Source: Piezodorus guildinii
Lineage: Eukaryota > Arthropoda > Insecta > Hemiptera > Pentatomidae
Assembly (NCBI GenBank): GCA_023052935.1
Contig: CM041297.1
Location: 110,599,563-110,663,562 of the forward strand
Reading direction: 5' to 3'
DNA length: 64,000 nt
Both the position numbers and the translations under genes were made by a program. Shown here in pieces: positions 13,331-25,309 of this stretch (its first letter is position 1; the number at the start of each line of letters is the position of its first letter). The notes beneath the pieces are model-generated. The model was not told the DNA's origin. It made no database searches and saw nothing but the letters and a program-made list of their open reading frames with translations.

Positions 13331-15356
13331 ACGAGATTGTTATAATAAAATATTCATTTTATTTTTAATAGTTTATTTTACTCAGGTGATTATATTAATT
13401 ATACTGTTATTATCAATATTTGAAATATCTTGTGGATGATTTAAGCCGTTATCAACGAATTTCTGAAAAACAATGATTCATTGTATTTGAACGTTCTCTG
13501 TAAAGAACTAAAACTTGTCAACTGCACACCACCCTGGAACTCCAGAAACTGACAGACTTAATCTCATAGAAGCATATTACATTTTTTTAAAGCCTCTAAT
13601 TCTGTACCAACCTATTATTTGCCACAGTCCGGCAGAAGCGCCACAACGCTGACAAAAATTTGTACAAACCCTTGGCATTTGTACATACACGGTCTTATTA
13701 TTACTGGACAGACACAAAGAACAGGTAAGCCTCATCACTAGAGAATGATTACCTGTCGACAAATATTACCTTCCGTGCATCCGAACCCTGTTAAAATTCT
13801 TGCAATGCAGCAGAAGAGACTACCAAACTAGCAGAATAGATTAAATAGTACATCTAGTCCCACCGCAAATCTGTATCTAATAAAAAAAAGAAAAAACAGG
13901 TTAACGTCGTATAACCTTGTAATCGTATCCAACCAATCCATTTAGGAAACTTCGGTTATTAATACAAATAGATTTTTTTCCTTTATAAGCTAAATTTGAC
14001 TTACTTATACTAAAAATCTATGTTATCTGCTCTGCTCGCTATCAACGTAACATACATTTTAATAGGCATAATTTGTTGGTTTTTGTTATTGTTTTGGGCT
14101 TTGAAGTGTTTAACCCGAGGGTCATCAACGCCTTTATTTCTTTTGTCTATTATTCTATATAATTTCATTAAACAAAAAAATAAAAATATAATGGTTAGAT
14201 AGAAAGTTAATACGATTATTTTATTTTTTATGTACATCCCTATATTTTATTGAATAACTGTTGGGCCTTTAGAAAGCTTAGCAATGATTTGATTGTATTT
14301 TAGTCATTGCTTAATAAAGTTGGTGTAACACTTCTTCTTATTATTATTCTTGATCTGTTTAAATATGTGTCTGACAGTAGGTTGTTACAGTGTTGGAACT
14401 TCCAGGGTGGCTGTTCAGTGATGTGATGTTGGACAACTTCCTTTTTGAGGCTCGAGCGGTAGGATGAGCCCTATGGCTTTTGATGGTTTCATATAATTTG
14501 TTGGCTTTGATTATATAATGTCTGATGTACCCAACAGGTCTCCTAGATATCTGCACATGTTAACAAATTAATGGGTGGTAATACGATAAGGTAGGTTTAG
14601 CTCAAGGATTTTCTCGAATCGAAAACATGCATACGGTTTTCCCTGATATTCATCTCTTCCGTGAAATCGGCAGACACAAAAGTGGTAATTTGTTTGATAT
14701 TGCGTATCTGTTACCGTTGGGGTGAGATGAATACCACCAACTGCTCTCTACGCGAAGTGAAAAAGCTTTGGGTATTGATTAAACATTGACTAAAAGGCCG
14801 ACGGTAGGCTGGATTTCACGGTTTGATTTATTATTTAATTTGGGCGTGCAGAGAGGATGAGGGAGTACAATGGGAGCATTGGACACATCCCTTGATGGCA
14901 GTGCCTCTAGACAATAGATCTGCCAAGGTCTTTATTAACTTTTAATCCTATTATTATATATATTGATTTCCATCTCACCTATCTCGCTTTCACCTCTAAG
15001 GTAATTGATTATCGCTCTTTGTTTGGACTTTTCTATGCCTCCAAGCGCCTTTTGATTTCTCATTTTTTTATCTTTTCTTGGCCAGAAAATGTAACAATGT
15101 GACATACATATTCTATAAAGTGGTTTACATAATTCTCAAGGTGTCATTAACAATGTTTTGGTTCATTATTTTCAATAATGTTAGTAAAAAAAATAATAAT
15201 ACTATCCCATCCCCAAAATATTTTAGGTCTCGCGTTTCATGATCTGACGAATGAAATCTTGCCCATATACACGCTTATGAACTAGTTATTTTCGAAGATA
15301 CTTACCAAATTCTATAGAGTTTTATGATTATCAGACCACGATTATATTTAAAACAG
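13331..15356. other. Mixed stretch with two unassigned GC-richer blocks
   Basis: Blocks at about 13500-13860 and 14350-14950 are less AT-rich than their surroundings and may be relics of unrecognised elements. The reverse frame 14359-14556 contains RRPVGYIRHYIIKANKLYE but matches nothing I know. No gene is called. Confidence 0.4.

Positions 15357-15436
<80 letters not shown>
15357..15436. repeat. Poly(A) followed by (AT)n
   Basis: About 30 A residues run directly into about 25 AT units. This could be the decayed 3' tail of a retroposed copy, but no recognisable body lies upstream. Confidence 0.9.
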
Positions 15437-15442
<6 letters not shown>

Positions 15443-15610
15443 TGTAATATATTAATTATTATTAGATAAATTAATTTTGAACACATTTTATTTTAACTAC
15501 CACATTTTTAACACACAACCAAATCCACTTACGCAATTCCAATCAATAGACTGGTTTAAATTCATGTTTTTCTTGGATTGATGTGATCATTATTTCGTTC
15601 TCTATTTTAG

Positions 15611-15921
15611 TTAGTAGCGAGCTGGGTGGTCTAGTGGATAGAGCACTAGTCTACTGTTCTTAGGGTCATATGTTCGAGTCCGGGCCGTAGCCGAATATTA
15701 TTTATTATATAATTTCAGGGGTAGGGCAATCCTGGGGTATGGAAACCCTCTTGGGGTACACCCAGTCTCTTTTGAGCGGGTACCCAAAACTTGGGTAAAA
15801 ACTGGTGGCTGAGCGTGATCTTGGCCTAATCACCCCATTTTGTTGACTTGGAAATTCTACCAATGTCTATTTATAATGAGCCCAAGACCAATCAATGGTT
15901 GTCGAGGTGGGCACAGGTTTT
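15611..15921 (+). mobile_element. tRNA-derived SINE, family A
   Basis: The head is tRNA-like: GCTGGGTGGTCTAGTGGATA holds an A-box-like stretch and TGTTCGAGTCC is a near-perfect B box. The unrelated body ends with TGATCTTGGCCTAATCACC, which recurs in three other places in the window. TATTTTAG at 15603-15610 and again at 15922-15929 is a plausible 8 bp target duplication. Transcription would be by RNA polymerase III and mobilisation by a LINE. Confidence 0.8.
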
Positions 15922-15929
15922 TATTTTAG

Positions 15930-16849
15930 ATTCTCATATATTTCTTTATTATTTAATTCATTGTGCAAAATGAAACTACAATAATTATGAATTATTTAAA
16001 TAATTTAGATTTTTTTTAACTATGTAATCTATTTATTAAAACTTTGGAATCTGCTGAGGTTTAATTTTATCCTGAGATTATTATAATTTATTGTGAGGAA
16101 ACTTGACAGGTGATCGTCGGTAGTGTGACTAGGTTAATTCTTCCTCGGGGTAATGGGAACCATGTCTTGAAAAAATCCTGAAGTTAATCTTTATTCCACA
16201 TTACTATACTATTTGGTTAAATAGTTATCACTCTGGAGCTGGGGGAGTGAAAGACTATAATATTGAGAGTGGGTTTGCTACAACTTCTAGAGAATCATAA
16301 AATTTTATTCTTCTTTCATCGATGAAACTCCTCTCCTATGGGAATATTAAATAATACATGTAGTTTTTATATTCTTTTTGAAATGTATTAAATAAAAGTA
16401 TACCTAAAAGTAAAAAAAGTTTATAAATTATATAAATTCGTTTTGCATACAATTTTAGCAATAATAAAATGAAAGCACGTTGAGACTGAGGCAATATTCA
16501 TTTTATATAAATACTTTTTTTTCTTATCTCCTTTATTTTACAACAAATGTAACCATTGAGACGTTGATTTCCAAAAGGTTCTATATCCACTTTAGACAAT
16601 TTTACAGGAAACTCAGTAATCTGTAATTTATTTATTATTGGACCAATTACTTGATTCTTTTTTTATTAAAATCTAAACTTGATTTTCACTGTGTTACCAA
16701 CTTATTTTCCAGATTACTGCACTTTTTTCATTAACTTTTACAACATAATATGGATATAGTATTTTTTGGAATGAATCATGGGTATAGTACTTTTCGGAAA
16801 AATATAACGCGTGATAAGTTAGTATCAGTCACAATAAACTGCCTCATAC
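15930..16849. other. AT-rich stretch, no feature seen
   Basis: No open frame or repeat family recognised. Confidence 0.5.
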
Positions 16850-17095
16850 AACATTACCAATGTAGTGCCTAGCACATCAGCCTTCTATGCCTACGGTCGC
16901 GGTTCAAACCCGTTAGATGGCCTTACTGGTGGAAGTAAGTAAAATCATGGTATTAAGTATATGCAGTTAAAGGCATTCATTAAAGATCCCAATCCTAATT
17001 AAACCTGGATAGATAAAATGTAAGGCTTTTACTGTAGCGCCGTATGTTTATTCACAGTAGCATTAAGGGACGTTAAATAAATAAAAAAACAACAA
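16850..17095 (+). mobile_element. tRNA-derived SINE, family B (diverged)
   Basis: It shares with the copy at 17934-18216 the stretch TAGCACATCAGCCTTCTATG (head), the B box GGTTCAAACCC, the body block TTAAAGATCCCAATCCTAAT and the terminal GACGTTAAATAAATAAA. The start of the head is degraded, and no clear target duplication is visible. Confidence 0.75.
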
Positions 17096-17489
17096 GTACC
17101 ATCCGATTCATTGTTGATATACAATAAAATAACTCAATTGTCTGCCTCAACCAGACTCTATTCTTCGCATCAAATTAAGAGTCTAGTGTGTCTTAATTTG
17201 GGCTACTAAATTTATATAATAAATAATAATCTTTAATACTTCCGTCAAATGAATAACCGAAATAAATTGATTATAAGTAATTACTGATTATTCACTCACA
17301 CTTCGACAAAAAACAAAACAAAATTTTTATTTTACGATTTTAGATTTAAAAGCAATGCTGAAATGCAAATGTATTGGTTTTTATTATTTAATTTGTCGTT
17401 TTCTATAACCTTTCGCTTAGCAACAAAAGACTCATTTACATGAAAATCAAAAGGTCATGTTCCATATGTTGCTGATTTGGTCCTTACCA
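17096..17489. other. AT-rich stretch, no feature seen
   Basis: Nothing recognised. Confidence 0.5.
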
Positions 17490-17760
17490 GGTATCATTCC
17501 TTCCATGACAAACTCCATTCTCACTCTAATCCACTAGTTTCGATCCTTGCTTCCTCTTCAATTCCTGATAATCCACCGAGGCGTCTGAAGAGAAGATGGC
17601 CTTGGGGACCTTCTTGTTTATATTGACTACTAGAGTGCTACAAAGGGGCAGTTTCTCTTAATTTTTTTTTTCATGTAAACTATCTTTTAGCAGCATATTT
17701 ACTTGATGTATTATAATATACAGTTGTGAATATGAATACAAATATATTTTTAAAAAATTG
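17490..17760 (+). mobile_element. 5'-truncated jockey-type LINE 3' end
   Basis: It contains the last ORF2 codons (CCACCGAGGCGTCTGAAGAG and the ATGGCC..GGACC.T block that matches the RWPRDLL terminus) followed by a 3' UTR with ATACAGTTGTGAAT and an A-rich end. It is closely related to the reverse-strand copy at 24.5-25.0 kb (shared ATTCC.GATAATCC.CCGAGG). Confidence 0.75.
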
Positions 17761-17933
17761 CCGTTTTATGAACGGTAGGCCGTATACATTTCAGAAAACT
17801 AAGGGTTAACGATGAAAATGAGGAAATTAATTCATATTGGTTTTAGTTTTATTACAAACCCTAAAAAACAGTTTTATTTGTCGTTAGTGTGAATTTTAGT
17901 TGCTTAAATGATAATGAAACACAAATAAATTAG

Positions 17934-18216
17934 GGATCACTTGTAGCTGGGTGGTTAGCATAACAGCCTCCTATGCCAAAGATCACGGGTTCAAACCCGC
18001 AGGTGGTCCTAGGATTTTTTAATGGGAGGAAAAAATCCTTAGCTATACCGTACTTCGGAGGGGACGTTAAAAGGTGGTCCCGAGCCTGTGCGATGTCAGG
18101 TACTCGTTAAAGATCCCTATCCTAATAAAAACCTTGATAGGCAAAATTTAGGACTCTCTCTGTAGCATCGTCCGATTAGCCTTAGTAGCATAAAGCGACG
18201 TTAAATAAATAAACAA
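17934..18216 (+). mobile_element. tRNA-derived SINE, family B, with target duplication
   Basis: The best-preserved copy of the family. GGATCAC at the start can pair with GTGGTCC at the end of the tRNA-like head as an acceptor stem. TAGCTGGGTGG is an A-box-like motif and GGTTCAAACCC the B box. The body carries TTAAAGATCCCTATCCTAAT, and the copy ends in GACGTTAAATAAATAAAC. The 13 bp duplication ACAAATAAATTAG flanks it exactly (17921-17933 and 18217-18229), marking a LINE-mediated insertion of about 283 bp. Confidence 0.9.
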
Positions 18217-18229
18217 ACAAATAAATTAG

Positions 18230-19784
18230 ACCAGTTAAACATAACAAATTAATTTGATCATAATATCGTCTTGGCATAGTTTATTTAATTCACCCTTGAC
18301 TAGTATTTATGAAGATAATTAAATCAACTTTATATTGAAGCTAAGAATTACTTTTTATAGCTCCTTTTTATAGTTATTTTATATGTGTCTGTTCTTCTAA
18401 TATTATTTGAAAATAATAATTCCTACGTTATAGAAACTTTTTTATTTACTAGCTTGTCTACTTCTTCAATATTTTTATACTTTCTGTGAAATAAAAAAAA
18501 AAAATTGTCTCTAGTTTTTAAAATTATACTTCTCTTAAAAGTTTGAGAGGATTTGGGACGATAGAAATATGAAAATACTTTCTTCAACTTATTTTCTTTT
18601 TAAATGCAAATGAAGTTTTATAATATTTAAGAATTGTCCTTGAAACTTGTAACTTTTGTCCACCTATTGAACAGTTAAACAAGTTTTGATTGAAGGAAGG
18701 CTTCAAATCCTCTTTATTCGAGAGAATAAGTTAGTGAAAGTTCACCTGAACCTTTATATTCGTGATTTAACTTGAGAAGTTCGTTGAATTTTAATAGTCT
18801 ATTCGTTATATCCGAGATTTGAGAAGTGGATAAGGCTAAGTCGGTAAGTGAATCAGAAGGAGGACTTAGATTGATGGGGTAAGCTTGTATAGGTTATACT
18901 GTAATGTGAGAGGACTTGATCGTGTAAACGCTGTTAAACAGATCCAGTGTTCTGTCAACCTCGAAGAGTATCAGTTTCCGTATTATTCGGCTTGATAGGT
19001 CTCCTCCTAGTTGGGCTCAGCTTATGTACAAATATCACTAAAGCACTAATCTTATTCACACAAATAAAAGTTTACCATTTTAAGATTTGTCGGCAATATT
19101 TTTAATTTTTCTGGTCAAATGTGAAAGTATGTGATAAGGAAATTTTTGGATAAGTATTGCAGAATTCAAAATTAATTTTACATTCTGTATGTATCATAAA
19201 ATTGTATGCTATTACCATCAAAGTTAATATGTGTATTTGTTTTAATACTGTTGATAATACCAAAATAAAGCTGTCTTATTATTAAGACTGATGCTGGTTT
19301 GTAAACAGAGAAACAAAATAATTTGATTCACTCTTCTTCAGCTGAGCATAAAATATATTCTTGAATATACTTGAATAATACCTGATTTTAAAGTTTATAA
19401 AAAAATATATTTTTAAAACACTTTAAATAGTTATGTTTATCAAAATAAATGGATTAAACTAAGTTCGAATACTTAGTGACTTTCAAAAAATTAAAAACAT
19501 TAAACAATGTCCCTAAAACTTTCTTTTGAGATCCCTTCATGGCCACATTTTTCCTAGGTTCATTTTTTTATCAGGTTCAGATTAGTTCTTTCTATTTAAT
19601 TCTATCAGTTTATGAATATCAACAAAAAATTAAATTTTTAAAACTTATAAGTGGTACTTGTGCCAACTAAAGATGTACGTTTTTTTGGAGCTTAAAAATT
19701 TCCTAAGTTGGCTGTTTCATTTTTGTAGTATTATTAAAAAGGTCGGTTTCTTGTATGTCATGGAAATAAAAAGAAAAATACAAC
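18230..19784. other. AT-rich stretch, no gene seen
   Basis: No coding frame or repeat recognised. Short frames near 19658 are compositional. Confidence 0.5.
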
Positions 19785-20890
19785 AATACGTCCGAGATGT
19801 TACAGCAAGTTTTCCATTAAAATTAGCTGACCGAAAATGCTACTTCATCCCATGCATTCTTCTTCTTCGTCCTTTTCTCAAAAGGCAATGTCAGGGGGTA
19901 GAACTGTAAACTTGATGGTCCTCTTGAGGTCCTCCAGATCACCATAGAGCTTAGTCACCAACTCGGTAGGTTTTGGCCAGATCCGCTTCCTGATGTCTTC
20001 TAGCTGAGGGCATGCCTGCAGGATGTGCTCAGCAGTCTGGTCACCAGTTCTACATCCACAGAGGGAGCTTTCCCCGATGCCAAACTTTTTATAGAGGTGT
20101 TTCCTCATCCTGTTATGGCCAGTTCTGAGCCTGACGGGCACAACTTTTTCCTTTCTACTCATTTTGTAGTAGGCGTTTTCTGGGTCGCGATCCGGGTGCT
20201 GGTCGTTCCATTTAGCATTCACTGCAACCCTGTTTATTGATAACGCCTCCAGGAGGGTCTGGATGGAGTTTAGTTGTGGATACAACCATATTAACAACTT
20301 TATTGATTTTTTTAAACTGGCTATGTGGATGTAAAATGTAATAGACTTTATTATAATGTAAGTTTCTTTCTGCTTGAAATAGTCTAACAGGGCCTTTATG
20401 CCGATATTTTAATTTTTTTTTTTTGCCCTATAACATAGCTTTAATTTTGTAGATTCGAAAAAAGTAACTATATAATATTGTTAGCATTGTTAAATAATAG
20501 GTAAATATATATGTTGAACGAAGTTTACATTAAACTGAAGGAGAAAAGAGAAAAAATATTATGTTATGAAATTTTTGTTTTTAAACAGTAAATATAAACA
20601 GTAATATAGATGTATAGTATAACGTTGGAAAGCTAATGATTTTAGCAAAATATTTATAATTTTATGAAGTTGTAAAACGTTATAGAGTGTGATTATAAGC
20701 AGATAAAAATATCTGACTGTTGTAGATAATAAAATAATTTGATTATTTGATTAAACACATGTTTCTATCGAAAATAAATTATATTAATTCTTTAACATTG
20801 TTTCATACAACTGTCATTTTAAAATTGTATATTTGATTTAAACAAATATAATTGAAAGTTGTTTGTTAGACGCACCATATTTTTTAATTT
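19785..20890 (+). repeat. Family N dispersed repeat, copy 1 (interrupted)
   Basis: It starts inside the family at ACGTCCGAGATGTTACAGCA, is interrupted by a LINE fragment (19878-20297), then resumes with ACTGGCTATGTGGATGTAAA, the TAATTTTGTAGATTCGAAAA block and the AACACATGTTTCTAT block. It ends at GTTGTTTGTTAGACGCACCA, a worn version of the family's 3' end. Non-coding. Confidence 0.75.
19878..20297 (-). pseudogene. RNase H-bearing LINE C-terminal fragment
   Basis: An open frame of 139 codons ends with the C-terminal region found after RNase H in I-type and related LINEs: VPVRLRTGHNRMRKHLYKKF, then CGCRTGDQTAEHILQACPQL and KLYGDLEDLKRTIKFTV. The pattern R.RTGH....HL..... C.CG...T.EHIL..CP is characteristic. 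It is uninterrupted and fairly GC-rich, so the insertion is younger than the family N copy that it splits. The 5' part of the LINE is absent. No poly(A) is visible. Confidence 0.7.
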
Positions 20891-21565
20891 TGTTTAGAGA
20901 CTTTAAGGCTATATTTATCTTTTTTTAATATTATTTTACTGCCGTTTCGGGTGTCATTGATGAGCTTTTACGGCTAATTAATTAATTTAATTAACGAATT
21001 TTCCGTTTAAAAAACAACAACATGAAAACAGTAAATTTAAACCTAAGCAGATTTAAATATAAATGAAGGGAAAGAAGGATATCGCCCCCTTTCTGGTCCA
21101 TTAGCGTTATTTTTGCCTTTTTGAAAATTTAAAGAGAGGATTCTCCATATAATTCTCTTTTATTTCTCTAAGGCCCATCCTTTTCTGTGAGCAAGGTAGC
21201 TTCCCTAACGACTTACTCCTTAGCTGTACAAATATGCCATCTGAGCCACTTAAAAAATTTATCTTAGAGGATAAAACATATGTATGAGGATCGTAAATAA
21301 TTTTGCTTGTTACACCCGACTCTCAACTGTGTCATCTGATTTACATTTCTCATCGTTAAAAAAATATACGTCCGCACTGGCACAAAACTTTGTTTTCTTA
21401 CTCCTAATTGCGGGAACCCCATCATTCGAAAAATTGTTTACTATGACAAGACTACTTAAGAACGTTAAACGCATAAATGTACAAAACATATGCTGCTTCA
21501 TTAGTTGTGAAGTGTATAGTGTGTGTAGTACAGTTTGTTATTTTTTATGTTAATTGCCTTGATTA
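20891..21565. other. AT-rich stretch, no gene seen
   Basis: The 89-codon frame at 21284-21553 and its reverse shadow have no motif and an AT-driven composition. They are not called. Confidence 0.45.
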
Positions 21566-21832
21566 AAAATATAAAAATATAAGAAAAAATATTATCTCAT
21601 ACACAAGCTTTTAAAAGTTAGTAGAGAGTGATGAAAAGCCGATAAAACTAAGTGATTATTTTAGATAATAATATAATAGATTTTTTAATAAAACACATGT
21701 TTCTTTAGAAATTCCATTTAATTAATTCTTTAATAGTTTCAATGTTTATCTCTAATTTGATTTGAAAATTCTTTAATTGATTCTAAAAACGGAGGTAAGT
21801 GAAAGTCGTGTGTTGCCCGCACCAGATTTTTT
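21566..21832 (+). repeat. Family N, copy 2 (3' part)
   Basis: Contains AAAATATTATCTCATACA, the AACACATGTTTCTTTAGAA block and the well-kept 3' end GGAGGTAAGTGAAAGTCGTG followed by TGTTGCCCGCACCAGATTT. Confidence 0.8.
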
Positions 21833-23009
21833 TTAGTTTCACTTTAAATCTATTTTATTGTGTTGGTTTTTTAAATAGATTTTTCTACTGTTTCAAAACT
21901 GACTTTGGCTACGATTAATATTAAATATTAGTCTTCTTACGCTATTACAGCGAAAGTACTGTGTTTTTATTGTATCTAATATGCTTTTTGAAAATATAAT
22001 TAAAACCTGAAGATTTAATAATGTGTAATTGATATATCAAACATATATAAGTTCTCTGATTAATTTGAATAATATAGTCTTTTTGGTTGATTATTTCAAA
22101 TAATGAACCAGTGTAATATACCAAAAAAAAATTATGTCCCTTCAAAATTTGACGGTTTACGTTTCAAGATGTGTTTAAACCCGAATAATGAATAAAAAAA
22201 AAAACAGTTTCTCCTAATTAATAAATAAATAAAGTTCGATAAATTACTATGGTTCTAAAGCTGTAATTTGACCTGGAGGTTCGTGTTAACGTCTATATGT
22301 GCAATAAAGTGGGTTTGCAAAAATGCTAGGTGTTTGAAAAGAAATAGATTTCTAAAACGTTTAAAAAAATTAGTTTTCAAATAACTCAAAAACTATACCT
22401 CCTGTAGAATTATTAGTACTCATTTGAAATAATCTTATTTATAACTGCTTAAAGGCAAAATCACCTTAACTTGACCGGTATTAGCAAAGTTACTAAATAT
22501 ATACCAAAAAATAGCATAATAGACTTCGTATCCATATTTGATGTTATTGTTTTTTAAATGATTTTAATAAGCTAAACAATGTTTGACTTTTAAAACGTCA
22601 TAGGACTTACTTCTGGCATCTGAAAACCCGGTTATTATTAAAAAACCTTCAACAACAATCGTTATTAATTCAGATTTATCTTTCAACGAATTGAGACTAT
22701 CTATAACGATTATGTTTACATAAGAACTAAAATGTAATGAGTGATTATTACTATGCCTTTTTCTAGTGGCATATTTTTTTAAATTTAGGGAAATAAAATT
22801 AACATATGTTAGTAGAGAATAACAGTTTATTTGTTGTTCAAAAATAGTAGAAGTACTAACTGATTGATTGATAACAATGTTATTTGCATATAGTTGCTCT
22901 TACTATAAAACTGTATTAATTAACAGGAATTAAAACTAACTGAATCGAAGCTGCAGGTTAGTTTATCATAAAGTATAAAAGGAACGTTTTTCGACCTTCT
23001 TTTTTGTTA
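21833..23009. other. AT-rich stretch, no gene seen
   Basis: Lies between two oppositely oriented N copies (2 and 3). Nothing else recognised. Confidence 0.45.
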
Positions 23010-23655
23010 AAAAAAAATCTGGTGCGAGCAACACACAACTTTCACTTACCTCCATTTTTAAAATAAATTAAAGAATTTTCAAATACAGTTAGATATAAAA
23101 ATGAGTGAAATCATTAAAGAATTAATTAAATGGAATTTCTATAAAAAACATGTGTTTTATTAAAAAATCGATTACCTTATTATCTAAAATAATCACTTGT
23201 ATCAATTGATTGTGTATGAGATAATATTTTTTTTAAAATCTCAAGCTTTCCAACGGTATATCATACATGTATATTACTGTTCTTATGTTCAAAAACAAAA
23301 AATTGCATACAAAATATATTTTTTCTGTTTTCTCCTTTAGTTGGGTATCGAATTTATTCAATTTATTTATTTACCTGTTTTTCATCAGCGTTAACAAGAT
23401 AATCTAGTTATTATTATTGAATCTACAAAATTAAAGGTACTTTAGAGGAAAAAAATAAATATGAAATTTCAGTTTCATAGGACTTACCGTTTCCGCCAGG
23501 GAGTTACCACACACGCAGACCTTTTTGCGGGACTTTGTTATTAGGACTCAGGGGACCCTAAAACGTGTATTTCCGTTGAAAACTGGAATTCGAAAATTTT
23601 CACGATCGCAATACTTCCCCTTACTATATACAGTAAGTGAAAGTAAAAAGTCAGG
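23010..23655 (-). repeat. Family N, copy 3 (near full length)
   Basis: In reverse orientation. The 3' end reads ATCTGGTGCGAGCAACACAC, followed by AACTTTCACTTACCTCC, on the plus strand. The internal block GGACTCAGGGGACCCTAAAA and a short CA/GT stretch (about 23510) follow. The 5' end lies near TACAGTAAGTGAAAGTAAAA (23629-23648). The termini are therefore inverted versions of one another over about 14 bases. Confidence 0.85.
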
Positions 23656-24489
23656 CACTATACATATGATCGGTAGATACCAAATTTTAACAATATTTTG
23701 AAATTAAGATAATTTTTAACTTGATTAGGTTTTTAACATAGTTTATGAAAAAATAGTAAATTTTTAATATCACTCTCTTATAAAGTTCTAGGTTACCTCC
23801 TAAATTAATTTCTAATCAAAAAACCGTTGCCTTTTCGTAGTTTCGTTCTGAAGATAACACTTCAGTTAATGGAATATAAACTTTTAGCCTTGTTATGGAG
23901 TTGAACTCTTTTTAACTTAATCCCTTGCGAGGGTTGGGTATGTGAAGATTAAATTACTTCGTACTTAGCTGTTTTTAAACTTTTTTACAAAGTATTTTTT
24001 AAACTTGGGCTCTCCCCTAATTAAGAGGATTTCTCGAGGGGATTGGGAGCATTACAAAGTGAAAAGTAGATTTGATTCTGCGATCTTTACATTTATAATC
24101 TTCTCTAAAGTAAAATACGTTCTAAAAAAGTTATCATTTCACATTATAAATGTATTTAAGTGTTAGGTATTTTATATATCTATGTGTAAATATTATTGCT
24201 ATCTTGATGTATTAAATCTAATATTTTTGGCTGGGGAGAGGAGAGGTTTCTGTTACTTTCATCGTAAAACGTTTTTTTTACCCTCAGTTTCTCAGCTCAG
24301 TTGGTGCTGCTCGGATTGTCGATAATGACAGACAGTTTGCTGTCAAAAATTGAGTAGGAAATATTTTTTGTTTAATAACATTCCTCATTGAACCTACCGT
24401 TCAGGAGCTGTGTTGGTTTGAATGAAAAAAAAGATAATCAATTTAACAATGTCTAAATGTACGTAGATGATTAAATATAATTTTTTTTT
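23656..24489. other. AT-rich stretch, no feature seen
   Basis: Nothing recognised. A poly-T run at 24481-24498 belongs to the next element. Confidence 0.45.
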
Positions 24490-25030
24490 TTTTTTTTAAT
24501 AGATTTATTGCTATTTAGAACTGTATAATGATATACATCTAGTAAATGAGATACAAGATAAAAATATCATGGATTCACATGTGTGGATACTACCCATTGG
24601 CAGCTCCCCAAAGACTATGCTAAACTAGAAGGTCTCGTGGCCATCTTCTTTTCGGACGCCTCGGAGGATTATCAGGGATTGTAGAGGAAGCAAGGATTGA
24701 AACAAGTGGATTAGAGTGGGAATGGAGTTTGTCATTGAAAGGAGTGGTACCTGGTTCGCTCCAAGTCAGCAACATAGGGAACGTTAAGGTCTTTATGGAT
24801 GAGTTTATTTGTGACAAAATAAGGAGCGTTGAGGATTTTTCGAAGGATTTTTTATTGCAAGGATTGGAGACGGGAAGAATTTGATGGTTTAGTAGAGCCC
24901 CAAATCTCTACTCCATAAGTCCATATCGGTCTGATGATAGTCATATAGATGAGCCTTTTGTACTTAAGTGGAAGGTTAGAGCGTTTGTCTAGTAAGTGTT
25001 GAAGTAGTCGAAAACGTCTGGCAGTTTCTT
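24490..25030 (-). mobile_element. 5'-truncated jockey-type LINE 3' end
   Basis: In reverse orientation: the plus-strand poly-T at 24481-24498 is the poly(A) tail. On the reverse strand the ORF2 C-terminus reads MTIIRPIWTYGVEIWGSTKP, then KILRKILNAPYFVTNKLIH and, after frameshifts, the RWPRDLLV end. These match the fragments at 31.9 and 48.1 kb. The frame has a stop and frameshifts. Confidence 0.85.
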
Positions 25031-25309
25031 GTCTTAAATATAAATTTTATTAGTGGATTATTTAGTTCATCCTTTCCCTTCTAAACACCCTGACTGAACA
25101 AAACAAAACAGTTAATATAGATAGACAGTATGCATGATATATTGTTTTTCAAATCAGGGAGGAATACTAAAGCCACATGTTTTTTTTTTATCTTTTAAGT
25201 ACTGATCCGTCCAAAAATAAAAACGCTGCAAATCACTACACAATGGTTTATTGTTTCTCAATAACTATATTATGGTATAACTGTTTATAAAGCTGTCAAT
25301 AATCAATTA

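Noticed and set aside
15616..15690. Possible functional tRNA gene
   Set aside because: A and B boxes are present but the acceptor stem is poor, and the sequence continues into a SINE body shared with other loci. It is a SINE head.
17934..18010. Possible functional tRNA gene
   Set aside because: The acceptor-like stem pairs, but it is embedded in a SINE with target duplications and several sister copies.
21284..21553. 89-codon frame rich in cysteine near the end
   Set aside because: Has a reverse-strand shadow, no signal peptide or cysteine pattern that I recognise, and lies in a noisy AT-rich stretch.
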